DNA of 64,000 bases from NCBI GenBank assembly GCA_022827225.1, contig JAJDTJ010000128.1, forward strand, positions 30,914-94,913, read 5' to 3'. Of the stretch, positions 18,169-26,626 are shown one piece after another (positions within the stretch are counted from its first letter, which is position 1; every line of letters starts with the position of its first letter). Source of the stretch: Candidatus Poribacteria bacterium. Its GTDB lineage: Bacteria; Poribacteria; WGA-4E; WGA-3G. Made by a program: the position numbers and the translations under genes. The notes below the pieces were generated by a model. The model worked only from the letters and a program-made list of their open reading frames with translations. It did not search any database and was not told the origin of the DNA.

Positions 18169-19596
18169 TCACTGTGTATGTGCTGACAGATCGCTTGCGA
18201 TCGTTAATCGCCGCTGGCGTGTAAAGGTGCGGGGACGCGTATACCCTTCGCCCGTCGGTCCAGCGATGGTCATCGCTAAAAAGCCTTCGCCTTCCAGTCC
18301 GCATGACGCGTAAGAGGGGGCATTGATAACCACGACGCTGCAATCCATTGCTTTGTTGAATTGCGTAATGCGTTTGGTATTGTTCGTGTGGAGCACCGCG
18401 GTATGTCCACGTCCACCTTCTGCTCTGAGCGCGCCTGCTAACGCTTCATCAAAATCGCGACACCGAACGACCGGAAGGATCGGCATCAGGTATTCATTAA
18501 TAACAAAATTGTGGTCTGCCGGAACTTCTACGACAATCGCCACCGTCCCTGCAAGCGCAGTGATACCGGCAGCACTTAAAATAGTCGTCGCGTCTTTACC
18601 GATGTATTCCTTGTTTGATTCCCCTTTTTCACTGACAACCGCCTCTAAATCCTGAAGCTGACTTGCACTCAACAGATGACCGTTGTTCCGAGTAAGTTCC
18701 TGAACCGTCTCGTTCGCAACGGATTCGATGACAAAAAGTGCTTTCTCACCGATGCAGAGGAGATTGTTATCAAAACTGGTACCCGCGATGACGTGTTTCG
18801 CTGCCTGCTGGATGTCGGCGGTTTCGTCAACAATCGCGGGTGGGTTACCGGGTCCAGCGGCGATTGTCTTTTTACCGCTCGATAAGGCTGTCCTCACGAC
18901 AGATGCACCACCAGTGGCAACGAGCATCGCAATGTCAGGATGCTCCATGATCTCTTTCGCTGTTCGTAGGCTCGCATTCGTAACGGAGGTAAGCAGATTA
19001 GGCGGAGCCCCCGCCTTAACCATCGCCTCATTGATGACGTGCATCGTCTCTTCGGTGCAGTCACGCGCATTTGGATGCGGACTGAAGACGACAGCGTTCC
19101 CCGCCGATAGCATTATAATCGCGTGGTTAATTACCGTCGATGTCGGGTTCGTGGTAGGTGTGATCGAATTAATAACACCAAAAGGGACGTACTCAATGAG
19201 GAGCGTCCCGGCATCCCCAGAAATCGATTCCGAGATAAGATCGTCTACGTCCGGAGAAAGCGTTACGGCACCTTCATTCTTCATTACCTTGTGTGCCGCA
19301 TTGCCCATATTCGTGTCTTGTACTGCCAAGTCGGCAAGACGTTTCGCATTCGCAAGCGAGACCTCTTTGATCGCTTCAATAATCTCACGTCTTTTGGCAA
19401 ATCCGAGCTTAACAAACGCTTCCTGTGCCGTCTTCGCAGCTGCGATAGCCTCTGCTGCTGTTGCGAAAACGCCAGCCCGAGAAGAATTTGTACCGACGGA
19501 AGTTGTCGGTTCTGCCGCCGTCGAACCGTCTTGCTGCAGTGTTTTTAAAACCTGAGAAACAATTTCTTCAATCTGTTTTTCGTCAATTTGTGCCAT
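18169..19596 (-). CDS. CoA-acylating aldehyde dehydrogenase of PduP/EutE type (microcompartment-associated)
   Basis: 475 residues. The N-terminal ~20 residues (QIDEKQIEEIVSQVLKTLQQ) form an amphipathic helix resembling encapsulation peptides that target enzymes into bacterial microcompartments; a low-complexity linker follows. The core has GVINSITPTTNPTSTVI, VFSPHPNARDCTEET, and the catalytic Cys281 in NNLLCIGEKALFV. The C-terminal VINAPSYASCGLEGEGF...TIAGPTGEGYTRPRTF is typical of EutE/PduP. It would convert a toxic aldehyde to acyl-CoA with NAD+. The shell gene lies just upstream on the same strand, with a hairpin between them. Confidence 0.92.
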   Translation of the reverse strand: MAQIDEKQIEEIVSQVLKTLQQDGSTAAEPTTSVGTNSSRAGVFATAAEAIAAAKTAQEAFVKLGFAKRREIIEAIKEVSLANAKRLADLAVQDTNMGNAAHKVMKNEGAVTLSPDVDDLISESISGDAGTLLIEYVPFGVINSITPTTNPTSTVINHAIIMLSAGNAVVFSPHPNARDCTEETMHVINEAMVKAGAPPNLLTSVTNASLRTAKEIMEHPDIAMLVATGGASVVRTALSSGKKTIAAGPGNPPAIVDETADIQQAAKHVIAGTSFDNNLLCIGEKALFVIESVANETVQELTRNNGHLLSASQLQDLEAVVSEKGESNKEYIGKDATTILSAAGITALAGTVAIVVEVPADHNFVINEYLMPILPVVRCRDFDEALAGALRAEGGRGHTAVLHTNNTKRITQFNKAMDCSVVVINAPSYASCGLEGEGFLAMTIAGPTGEGYTRPRTFTRQRRLTIASDLSAHTQ

Positions 19597-19726
19597 TCAG
19601 CCCTCCAGTATACCTTATTGCGTCCGACGCACCTAAGGCGCAGCTAACAAAACCACTGGGCGGCACCGTAGATACAAAACCCGTGGTCAGCTAACACATT
19701 CTCTGGTAAAGAAAAAAGAAAGCGAA

Positions 19727-19762
19727 GTAGGGCAAAGGTACGAAAGCCATCCCTCGCCCTAC
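19727..19762 (-). terminator. Intercistronic hairpin between shell protein and aldehyde dehydrogenase
   Basis: GTAGGGC (19727-19733) pairs with GCCCTAC (19756-19762). Read on the minus strand, the hairpin comes 9 nt after the shell gene stop and is followed by a T-rich stretch (TTCGCTTTCTTTTTTC). It could be a leaky terminator or processing stem that makes the shell mRNA more abundant than the enzyme mRNA. Confidence 0.5.
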
Positions 19763-19770
19763 ACTCCGAT

Positions 19771-20103
19771 TTATTTGCTGGAACTCTTCGCTTCCGCCGA
19801 ACTTCCGGAACTCTTCGCTTCCGCCGAATTTCCGCCGCCAAGAATGGTCTCCACATCTGCATGTGGGCGAGGGATGACATGCACCGACACCAATTCACCG
19901 ACCGCTTTCGCTGCTTCGGCACCCGCATCTGTCGCTGCTTGCACCGCACCGACATCACCGCGAACCATCACTGTGACAAAACCGCCACCGACCTGCTCTT
20001 TTCCGACCAATTTAACGTTCGCGGCTTTCACCATGGTGTCGGCAGCTTCAACCGCTCCGATAAGTCCGCGTGTTTCAACCATTCCTAATGCTTCATTGCG
20101 CAT
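19771..20103 (-). CDS. BMC-domain microcompartment shell protein (EutM/PduA/CcmK type)
   Basis: 110 residues. EALGMVETRGLIGAVEAADTMVKAANVKL is the start of a single-BMC-domain hexameric shell protein; GGFVTVMVRGDVGAVQAATDAG and VHVIPRPHADVE complete the fold. The C-terminal ~20 residues are a Ser/Ala/Lys-rich double repeat (NSAEAKSSG, SSAEAKSS), an unusual extension. Start: the frame opens at 20220, but ATG 20103 has AAGGAG upstream and gives the standard N-terminus. It tiles into the shell facets of a microcompartment whose cargo includes the neighbouring PduP-like enzyme. No pentamer (BMC-P) or signature enzyme gene is in the window. Confidence 0.95.
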   Translation of the reverse strand: MRNEALGMVETRGLIGAVEAADTMVKAANVKLVGKEQVGGGFVTVMVRGDVGAVQAATDAGAEAAKAVGELVSVHVIPRPHADVETILGGGNSAEAKSSGSSAEAKSSSK

Positions 20104-20567
20104 GTAGTTAAACTCCTTATCTGTAGAAAAAAATAGAATGCAAGATACCCCGCAACGCACCCCTGATATCTGTTTGTATTTTTGCTGTTGTATGGGTACG
20201 TACATAGGTATCTCAATCAAATACGCTCGTTAATAATGATACTACAAAATCGGTATTTCTGCAAGTCAAATTTTAACTTTGAGCGCGACGTCTATATTTA
20301 ACCTTTTCTGCCGAATGCAATCACTGAAAACCGATGGTTGACGACTGATAATCATTTTCCAATTTTGTCTTGACTTTTAATCGGAATTCTGATAAAATAT
20401 TATAGACTATGAATATGAATGATTAGAACTTTTTTAAACGGAAGTTGGAGCACCTCACCTCTCCTCATGTGACAGGTGGTTCTGTGGATCCGGACGAATC
20501 AAAATTTCGGTGAAGTTCGCAAGATGGAACGTATTATCTAAAAACAGCCAACGAAGGAGATGTCATT
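20104..20567. other. Divergent intergenic region (464 bp)
   Basis: Holds the leader of the shell gene on the minus side, a CTGATAACTGA-type repeat (20322-20355), the strong promoter of the citrate synthase-like gene (20370-20398) and a ~165-nt leader. In the leader, CACCT and AGGTG around 20452-20478 could pair. No ORF with a ribosome-binding site was found. Confidence 0.5.
20370..20398 (+). promoter_or_regulatory. Sigma-70-like promoter for the citrate synthase-like/icd operon
   Basis: TTGACT (20370-20375), 17 bp, TAAAAT (20393-20398): one mismatch from consensus in each box. The transcript would have a leader of about 165 nt. Confidence 0.75.
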
Positions 20568-22118
20568 TTGAACAAGAATTTGGAGGTAAAGCAGGAAGCC
20601 GCACTCCGAAAGATCCTGTCAGAGGTGCCAGAAACCTCGACGTATACACCCGTAACAGACGCTTTAAATAGGGCAGCTGAATTAAGCGAGGATAAAATCG
20701 CAGCAGTCCTCAACGGTTTCAGTTCGATGCCCCAATCCACAACTGTTTTCGCGAATCCGGTACTACACAAAACCGCAGTTGATTGTGACGGCACACAGAT
20801 AACCTTGAATATCCGTAGTTTTGCTATCCGTGGTATCGTTTCCGAAAGCGAAATCGTCGCTGACAAACTCAGTCCCGCATTCGTTATCTTCACAGGACTT
20901 TTCGGTAGGCGACCCGAAACAGATGACAGTGGACTTGATGAAGAGAAACTACTGTCAGACCTAATAGATACGAAATTTTATGAATTCATTACAACTCGCC
21001 GAGCAAGTCTAACCGGTGAACAACGCCTCGTTAATCAGGTCGCAGAATTTTCTAAAGCCTTCCCCGAAGCCGGACCCGAGGCTGCTATTCAACACTTCTC
21101 AACACTCCGTAAACTCGGTGTTCCGAATCAGAAAGGGATTACCGGCACACGGGAACCCGATTCACTCCTCCTCGAATTGATTGAAACGCACATGGAAAAT
21201 GTCGCTGTTGGCACAGTTTCGGCGTATATGCGACATCAACTCCGTGAGAACCCCGCATTACACCCGCAAGTTCTCGCAATGCGCGCGACCGATCTCATCA
21301 CTGAGTATCAAAAGGGCGGAAAGACTGCCTTTCAGACTTGCTATAGTCTCCTCTTAGGACGCGACGCTTCTGCTGTTGAAGCCGATATTTTAGAACGGAT
21401 GGGGGTCATACAGATACACCACGGGTCCGCGGGGTCCAATGTCGTCGCACGTTATCTCGCGACTTTACACACCGGTGCTGTATCCGACTTCTTCGTTGCA
21501 GCGCAGATGGCTTTAGACGGTAATCGACATTTCGGTGCGATTCACGATATGACGACGTTTATTAATCAGATCGAATCCCTCGATGCGGATGCGCTTGAAG
21601 CCGCTATCCATGAACGGATGCAAGCCGCGCTACCGACCTTCGGACACCCAGAGATCGCCGCCGCCGGACGCGCCGATGAAATTCAGCAAGACCCGCGACC
21701 CGCGATCTACTTCAATCCGTTCCTTGAGGCTATTGATAACGGCGATATTCAACTCAACGACCAGCAGAAAAAACGGTTAACGATTATCCAACGCATCTAT
21801 CAACTCGCCTTCGTTGAAGGATTCGTCCGTCCAGGACGTGAAAACGATCCACCGCTCCGCTTAACGCCGAATACCGATTTCGGCGGATGGGCTGTCCAAG
21901 AAGGATTGGACATCTATGAACACGATAGAACCCTATTGACATATATCTTCCGAGGCTTCGGGTGGATGATGGATGCCCGCGAACAACTCCCGTTGAAGAT
22001 TATCCGACCCGTTATCCCACCACACCCAGATGTCATTCCGAAACCGATCGATGATATGACAATAGCGAACGAAGTCGTAGCATTACACAAACGGATGGCA
22101 GGTCCAAACGCCTTTTAG
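20568..22118 (+). CDS. Divergent citrate synthase-like protein
   Basis: 516 residues. The central block (IQIHHGSAGSNVVARY, then SDFFVAAQMALDGNRHFGAIHDM) aligns in order with the citrate synthase segments carrying the two catalytic histidines (HEGGN...GPLHGLAN type). GHPEIA...DPRPA echoes the GHP/DPR region. The N-terminal ~130 residues are not recognised and the protein is longer than usual citrate synthases (~430). TTG start at 20568 has AAGGAGA 7 nt upstream; no ATG in the region fits. It is followed 12 bp later by isocitrate dehydrogenase, which strongly supports a TCA-cycle role. 2-Methylcitrate or another acyl-CoA condensation is an alternative. Confidence 0.72.
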   Translation: MNKNLEVKQEAALRKILSEVPETSTYTPVTDALNRAAELSEDKIAAVLNGFSSMPQSTTVFANPVLHKTAVDCDGTQITLNIRSFAIRGIVSESEIVADKLSPAFVIFTGLFGRRPETDDSGLDEEKLLSDLIDTKFYEFITTRRASLTGEQRLVNQVAEFSKAFPEAGPEAAIQHFSTLRKLGVPNQKGITGTREPDSLLLELIETHMENVAVGTVSAYMRHQLRENPALHPQVLAMRATDLITEYQKGGKTAFQTCYSLLLGRDASAVEADILERMGVIQIHHGSAGSNVVARYLATLHTGAVSDFFVAAQMALDGNRHFGAIHDMTTFINQIESLDADALEAAIHERMQAALPTFGHPEIAAAGRADEIQQDPRPAIYFNPFLEAIDNGDIQLNDQQKKRLTIIQRIYQLAFVEGFVRPGRENDPPLRLTPNTDFGGWAVQEGLDIYEHDRTLLTYIFRGFGWMMDAREQLPLKIIRPVIPPHPDVIPKPIDDMTIANEVVALHKRMAGPNAF

Positions 22119-22130
22119 AGAGGAATACAC

Positions 22131-23375
22131 GTGATAGAACTATCGCAATTAACAGTGCCAACAGAGGGTGAAAGAATAGGATTCACCGATGGGCAGCTCG
22201 TCGTACCGAATAAACCGATTATCCCTGTTATTGAAGGCGACGGCATCGGACGAGATATTATGAAGACGACGCGACGTGTTGTGGATACAGCCGTTAAAAC
22301 CGCATACAACGGCGAAAAACAGATCGTCTGGTTTGATGTCTACGCCGGCGAAAACGCCATGGCAAAATACAACGAATGGCTGCCACAAGATACGTTTGAC
22401 GCAATCGAATACTTCCGCGTCGCCTTAAAGGGGCCGCTGACGACCCCCGTCGGGGGTGGGTTTCGGAGTTTAAACGTGACGTTGCGTCAGGTGCTTGAAC
22501 TCTACGCATGTGTCCGTCCCGTCCGCTATTTCCAAGGTGTCCCTGCTCCTGTCACACATCCCGAAAAGATGGATGTCGTTATCTTCCGTGAGAATACGGA
22601 GGATGTCTATGCCGGTATCGAATGGGAACAAGGTACCCCGGAAGTCAAAAAGGTTATTGAGCTGCTCCGCTCCGAAATGGGTGTAGAGATCCGCGAAGAT
22701 TCGGGGGTCGGTATAAAACCGATCAGTATTTTCGCGACGAAACGCTTGGCACGCATGGCGATCCAATACGCAATCGATCACGGCAGACGCAGCGTTACCT
22801 TTGTCCACAAGGGTAACATCATGAAATTTACCGAAGGCGCGTTCTCCGCTTGGGGATACGAACTCGCTAAAGAGGAATTCGCCGAACAAACCATCACGGA
22901 AGACGAACTTTATAGTGACTACGACGGTGAGTGTCCCGAAGGTAAGATTATCGTCAATGACCGGATCGCCGACAGTATGCTTCAGCAGATTCTCACACGT
23001 ACCGATGAGTACGATGTGATTGTCACGCCGAACCTCAACGGCGACTATCTTTCGGACGCTGCAGCGGCACAAGTCGGCGGCATCGGCATGGCACCCGGTG
23101 GTAACCTCAGCGACGAAGTCGCACTCTTTGAAGCCACCCACGGCACCGCACCGAAGTACACCGATCAAGATGTTGTCAACCCCGGTTCACTCATCCTCTC
23201 TGCGGTGATGATGCTGGAGCATCTCGGCTGGCAGGAAGCCGCTGACCTAATCATCGCTGGACTTGAGAAGACCATCCTCCAAAAACGCGTGACCTACGAT
23301 CTGGAGCGTCTCATGGAAGGCGCGACAAAGGTCCGTACCTCCGAATTCGGCGCAGCGATTATCGAAAACTTCTAA
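22131..23375 (+). CDS. icd: NADP-type isocitrate dehydrogenase
   Basis: 414 residues, normal for Icd. PIIPVIEGDGIGRDI at the N-terminus, GGFRSLNVTLRQ..LYACVRPVRYF (the substrate-binding Ser loop), RENTEDVYAGIEW, FVHKGNIMKFTEGAF, IVNDRIADSMLQQI and NLNGDYLSDAAAAQVGG (metal-binding Asp cluster), ATHGTAPKYTDQDVVNPGS. Converts isocitrate to 2-oxoglutarate, the co-substrate of the four PhyH-family enzymes in this window. GTG start with AGAGAGG upstream; 12 bp after the citrate synthase-like gene. Confidence 0.96.
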   Translation: MIELSQLTVPTEGERIGFTDGQLVVPNKPIIPVIEGDGIGRDIMKTTRRVVDTAVKTAYNGEKQIVWFDVYAGENAMAKYNEWLPQDTFDAIEYFRVALKGPLTTPVGGGFRSLNVTLRQVLELYACVRPVRYFQGVPAPVTHPEKMDVVIFRENTEDVYAGIEWEQGTPEVKKVIELLRSEMGVEIREDSGVGIKPISIFATKRLARMAIQYAIDHGRRSVTFVHKGNIMKFTEGAFSAWGYELAKEEFAEQTITEDELYSDYDGECPEGKIIVNDRIADSMLQQILTRTDEYDVIVTPNLNGDYLSDAAAAQVGGIGMAPGGNLSDEVALFEATHGTAPKYTDQDVVNPGSLILSAVMMLEHLGWQEAADLIIAGLEKTILQKRVTYDLERLMEGATKVRTSEFGAAIIENF

Positions 23376-23412
23376 CAGAGCACTTCCACCGCGCACAACA
23401 GAGGAGCAGCAC

Positions 23413-23550
23413 ATGTCCTTAAAAACGAAACTTATTATCGGAGCGGGTGTGTTGGCTGCCATCGGCATCGGGATAGGTCTTGAATTACATCGTCTTCATA
23501 GGCGCATTCTCGAAGAGTTGGTCGCAATTCGCCAACAGGGTGAACAGTAA
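23413..23550 (+). CDS. 45-residue single-pass membrane peptide
   Basis: ATG at 23413 has GAGGAG 6 nt upstream (23401-23406). The product begins MSLKTKL, then a ~17-residue Gly/Ala/Ile hydrophobic helix (IIGAGVLAAIGIGIGLE), then a charged amphipathic tail (LHRLHRRILEELVAIRQQGEQ). It starts 38 nt after icd and shares its strand. Function unknown; the layout resembles small membrane regulators or signal-anchor peptides. The good ribosome site and clear transmembrane profile support it as a real gene. Confidence 0.65.
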   Translation: MSLKTKLIIGAGVLAAIGIGIGLELHRLHRRILEELVAIRQQGEQ

Positions 23551-23598
23551 ATACTGTTTCCAACTTCTGTGTTAGAGACAGCGAGCGAGGTAGACATC

Positions 23599-24852
23599 AT
23601 GATTACCGAACTCAGCGTGCAAAATTTCAAATCATGGAAAGATACGAATAAGTTGCAGATAGCACCTTTAACCGGTTTCTTCGGCGCGAACAGTTCCGGC
23701 AAAACGAGCCTTCTGCAAACGCTACTTATGCTTAAGCAGACTGTGGAACGTCCATCGGATTGGAAAGGCGTAATTGATTTCGGTGATGATAACTCCCTCG
23801 TTAACTTAGGCAGTTTTGACGAAACCATTCACCAACACAATGTAGATTTAAATCTTGATGTTGCGGTCTCATGGGAGCTGCCTGAAAAACAGAATTTGGG
23901 TTCGGTTGAGACTAATTTTCTGTCTTTCTCAATGTCTATTGGAAAAAAATATGAACACTCGGTGCAATTAGATAATTTTCACTATTCAAATGGTGAAAGT
24001 GAGTTTGAGATAGTTTGGGGATCGTCAGGGTACAAATACAAATTAGGATCTCATTGGGAAAGGGCGGATCTGTTTCGATGCTATGGTGTTGCTAATCCCT
24101 TTGGACCCCTGGAATCTTTCAAGCCTCTTAAAGATGCCTTTGAGAATCTATTCCACCGAATTTGCTACCTCGCTTCACTTCGTGAATTCCCTTACTCGCG
24201 TTACACATGGCAAGGCAACCATCCGAAAGATACCGGACTGCGCGGGGAGGAGATGATTTCCGCTATCCTTTCAAAGAGAGTAAAACTTCAAAACATTGAT
24301 AAACAGATAATGGAATGGTTACAGAGGCTGGATTTAATCCACTCCTATCGCCTCAATCCTATCTCTGACTCAGAAAAAAATTACGAATTCCTTGTCCGAA
24401 AGTACAAGGGCGGACCCGAAGTCAGACTCACAGATGTCGGTTTCGGTGTTTCGCAGGTACTACCGGTACTGGTGCTTTGTTATTACGTTCCCGAGGGAAG
24501 CATTCTTATTCTTGAACAGCCCGAAGCGCACCTCCACCCGAAAGTCCAGTCGGAATTAGCGGATCTGCTCATTGAGGTTGTAAAAGAGCGACAGTTACAG
24601 ATTATCCTTGAAAGCCATAGTGAGCATCTGCTGATACGGTTAATGCGGCGCATCGCTGAAGAACAAATTTCGGCAGACGACACCGTCTTCTATTTTTGCG
24701 AAATGAAAGAGGGTGTCTCTGAAATTGAGCGGCTCAATGTAGATGACTACGGAAACATCACGAATTGGCCACAAAACTTCTTCGGCGATGAGATGGGCGA
24801 CTTGGCAGCAAAAACTAAAGCGGAGATGAAACGTAAGAAAGCAAATAAATAA
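23599..24852 (+). CDS. DUF3696-type AAA/RecF-like ATPase
   Basis: 417 residues from ATG 23599, which has GCGAGG upstream and gives the family start MITELSVQNFKSWKD; a TTG 30 nt earlier is less likely. Walker A GANSSGKT at 29-36. Signature-like LTDVGFGVSQVLPVL, Walker B ILILEQPEAHLHPKVQ, H-loop IILESHSEHLLIRL. The last ~60 residues (DDTVFYFCEMKEG, LNVDDYGNITNWPQNFFGDEM) are the DUF3696 tail. Its stop overlaps the next gene's ATG (TAATG). ATPases of this class power two-gene nuclease systems; here the partner is a PIN domain protein. Confidence 0.88.
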   Translation: MITELSVQNFKSWKDTNKLQIAPLTGFFGANSSGKTSLLQTLLMLKQTVERPSDWKGVIDFGDDNSLVNLGSFDETIHQHNVDLNLDVAVSWELPEKQNLGSVETNFLSFSMSIGKKYEHSVQLDNFHYSNGESEFEIVWGSSGYKYKLGSHWERADLFRCYGVANPFGPLESFKPLKDAFENLFHRICYLASLREFPYSRYTWQGNHPKDTGLRGEEMISAILSKRVKLQNIDKQIMEWLQRLDLIHSYRLNPISDSEKNYEFLVRKYKGGPEVRLTDVGFGVSQVLPVLVLCYYVPEGSILILEQPEAHLHPKVQSELADLLIEVVKERQLQIILESHSEHLLIRLMRRIAEEQISADDTVFYFCEMKEGVSEIERLNVDDYGNITNWPQNFFGDEMGDLAAKTKAEMKRKKANK

Positions 24853-25355
24853 TGAAAGTTATTGTAGATACAAACGTCCCACTGGTTGCCAATGGAAGAG
24901 CAGAACAAGCCTCTGAAGATTGCGTGGAAACCTGTATTGATGAACTGTTGAAGATTACCGAAGGGAACGTAAAATTAGTGTTGGATGATCAACGGCGAAT
25001 CATCTCGGAATACCGGAATAAGTTGAATCCGGGGGGTTTTCCAGGTGTTGGAGACGCTTTCCTCAAATGGGCAGAAATCAATTGGGCAAACCCGCAAAAA
25101 TGCGATTTGGTTTCTATTACGCCTGTTGATGATTCAGAAACTAATTTCCAAAAGTTTCCAACAGACCCAGCGTTAGCGGATTTTGATGAGGATGATAGAA
25201 AATTCATCGCTGTAGCACTCGCTCACTCCGAGAACCCTCCCATCCTGCAAGCGGTAGATAGTGCCTGGTGGACCTACCGCGACACACTCCATCAAAACGG
25301 TGTCACAGTTGATTTCATCTGTGAAGATGATATTCATTCGATGCTAAGTGAGTAA
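24852..25355 (+). CDS. PIN-like nuclease domain protein, partner of DUF3696 ATPase
   Basis: 167 residues. VIVDTNVPLVANG carries the first PIN aspartate; later acidic positions are LVLDDQRRIISEY, FDEDDRKFIAVAL and QAVDSAWWTY, in the order expected for the PIN active site. Overlaps the ATPase gene by 1 nt, so translation is coupled. Predicted role: RNA or DNA cleavage gated by the ATPase, as a defence or toxin unit. The activity is inferred from fold signature and neighbourhood. Confidence 0.75.
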   Translation: MKVIVDTNVPLVANGRAEQASEDCVETCIDELLKITEGNVKLVLDDQRRIISEYRNKLNPGGFPGVGDAFLKWAEINWANPQKCDLVSITPVDDSETNFQKFPTDPALADFDEDDRKFIAVALAHSENPPILQAVDSAWWTYRDTLHQNGVTVDFICEDDIHSMLSE

Positions 25356-25380
25356 AGCCTCAAAATATAGGAGAGATAGC

Positions 25381-26001
25381 GTGATCTACGAGATAAGAAC
25401 CTATAACCTGAAACTCGGTCAACTTAACGAATACTGGAAACGTTTCAGCGAAAAGTTACCCGGTCGGCAGGAACTCTCAAAACTCGGTGGACACTGGTAC
25501 ACCGAAGTGGGACCGTTGAATCAGATGGTCGCCGTTTGGCCCTACGAAAGTCTTGAACAACGGGCAGAAATTCGACGCGCCGCGGAAGCCGAACCAAATC
25601 CGGTATGGCCCCCCGATACGAGTGATCTTATTGTATCAATGGTCTCCGAGATTTATTTGCCTGCCCCCTTTATGGAACCGTTAGGTGAAAAAGACATCGG
25701 ACCCTTGTATGAGATGCGTCTGTATACCTATCCTTCTGAAGGTATGCCGCAAGTGTTGGAGGCGTGGGGTGCTGCTATCCCTGAACGCGTGAAGTTCTCA
25801 CCGTTAGCAGGCTGCTGGTATTCGGAATACGGTGGTGTCAACAACTTCATCCATCTGTGGGCATACAAGAGCTTTGAGGAACGCCAACGGATCCGAGCAG
25901 AGACGCGAGAGAAAGGTGTCTGGCCCCCCAAAGGCTCTGTCCGACCTATCACACAAGAGAGTAAACTTCTACTCCCCGCCCCGTTTTCACCGATGCAGTA
26001 A
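25381..26001 (+). CDS. NIPSNAP-family protein (two tandem domains)
   Basis: About 206 residues made of two NIPSNAP-like ferredoxin-fold halves: IYEIRTYNLKLGQLNEYWKRF...HWYTEVGPLNQMVAVWPYESLEQR and LYEMRLYTYPSEGMPQVLEAW...CWYSEYGGVNNFIHLWAYKSFEER. GTG at 25381 follows AGGAGAGA and starts exactly at the first strand; a start at 25348 overlapping the PIN gene has no such site. NIPSNAP proteins are of uncertain function, sometimes tied to oxidative or aromatic metabolism. Lies 25 bp after the PIN gene, possibly in the same transcript. Confidence 0.85.
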   Translation: MIYEIRTYNLKLGQLNEYWKRFSEKLPGRQELSKLGGHWYTEVGPLNQMVAVWPYESLEQRAEIRRAAEAEPNPVWPPDTSDLIVSMVSEIYLPAPFMEPLGEKDIGPLYEMRLYTYPSEGMPQVLEAWGAAIPERVKFSPLAGCWYSEYGGVNNFIHLWAYKSFEERQRIRAETREKGVWPPKGSVRPITQESKLLLPAPFSPMQ

Positions 26002-26024
26002 AAGACTTATCTTAAATCTGGTAG

Positions 26025-26044
26025 GTGCGGTTTCCTAACCGCAC
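26025..26044. repeat. GTGCGGTT palindrome
   Basis: GTGCGGTT-TCCT-AACCGCAC, a perfect 8-bp inverted repeat, preceded by GTAG. A second near-identical copy is at 34771 and a decayed one at 42101. Confidence 0.65.
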
Positions 26045-26116
26045 TGGATCTGCACCAAAATTTTTGAAGATCATAAAACGTATTGTAGGAACAAGTTTTT
26101 TCTTCAAAGAGATACT

Positions 26117-26578
26117 ATGAAAAATAAAAAACGGTTACTTATTCTATCGTGTTCACAGCGCAAATCCGATTCTCCGGAACCTCTACCTGCGATAGAGAGA
26201 TACAACGGTCCCTTATTCTTTGTCTTACGTCGCTTTATTCGTGAATGTCCACGTCAGGCAAGGCACCTAGATGTGTATATCTTGTCCGCTGCCTATGGGC
26301 TTATCCCGGGGAATTTCCCTACTCCATTGTACAATCGAAAGATGAACACATCACGGGCTGTAGAGTTGCAGCCACAAGTTAATACCAAGTTCTCAAATAT
26401 TCTACAGAACAAATATGCCTCAATCTGTTTTGTGCTTGGGAAAACTTATCTCAAGGCATTTAAGGATTGGCAACAATTAATTCCGGCGTTTACAGAATCA
26501 ATTGTCGCTTACGGCACGATAGGAAAAAAACAGGTCCAACTGAAAAAATGGCTGTGGAAACCTTCGTTGGTTGATTGA
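26117..26578 (+). CDS. DUF6884/YaaA-like small protein
   Basis: 153 residues. LLILSCSQRKSD...LPAIERYNGPLFFVLRRF is the N-terminal signature of the DUF6884-type family (distant YaaA relatives), followed by DVYILSAAYGLIPGN and LGKTYLKAF. YaaA is a DNA-binding, stress-linked fold; no reaction can be assigned here. It runs convergently with the TGT-like gene (48 bp apart), and the neighbourhood suggests a link to nucleobase or DNA-modification chemistry. That link is inferred. Confidence 0.65.
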   Translation: MKNKKRLLILSCSQRKSDSPEPLPAIERYNGPLFFVLRRFIRECPRQARHLDVYILSAAYGLIPGNFPTPLYNRKMNTSRAVELQPQVNTKFSNILQNKYASICFVLGKTYLKAFKDWQQLIPAFTESIVAYGTIGKKQVQLKKWLWKPSLVD

Positions 26579-26626
26579 GGTAACTATGGCAACTGTCCCT
26601 ACGCGCTTGTGTTGAACGCATGTTCT

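Noticed and set aside
18728..19555. 275-codon open frame antisense to the aldehyde dehydrogenase gene
   Set aside because: Shadow of a well-supported gene; no ribosome site and Ser/Ala-rich low-information translation.
22470..23168. 232-codon open frame antisense to icd
   Set aside because: Overlaps a highly conserved gene throughout; no family resemblance and no ribosome site.
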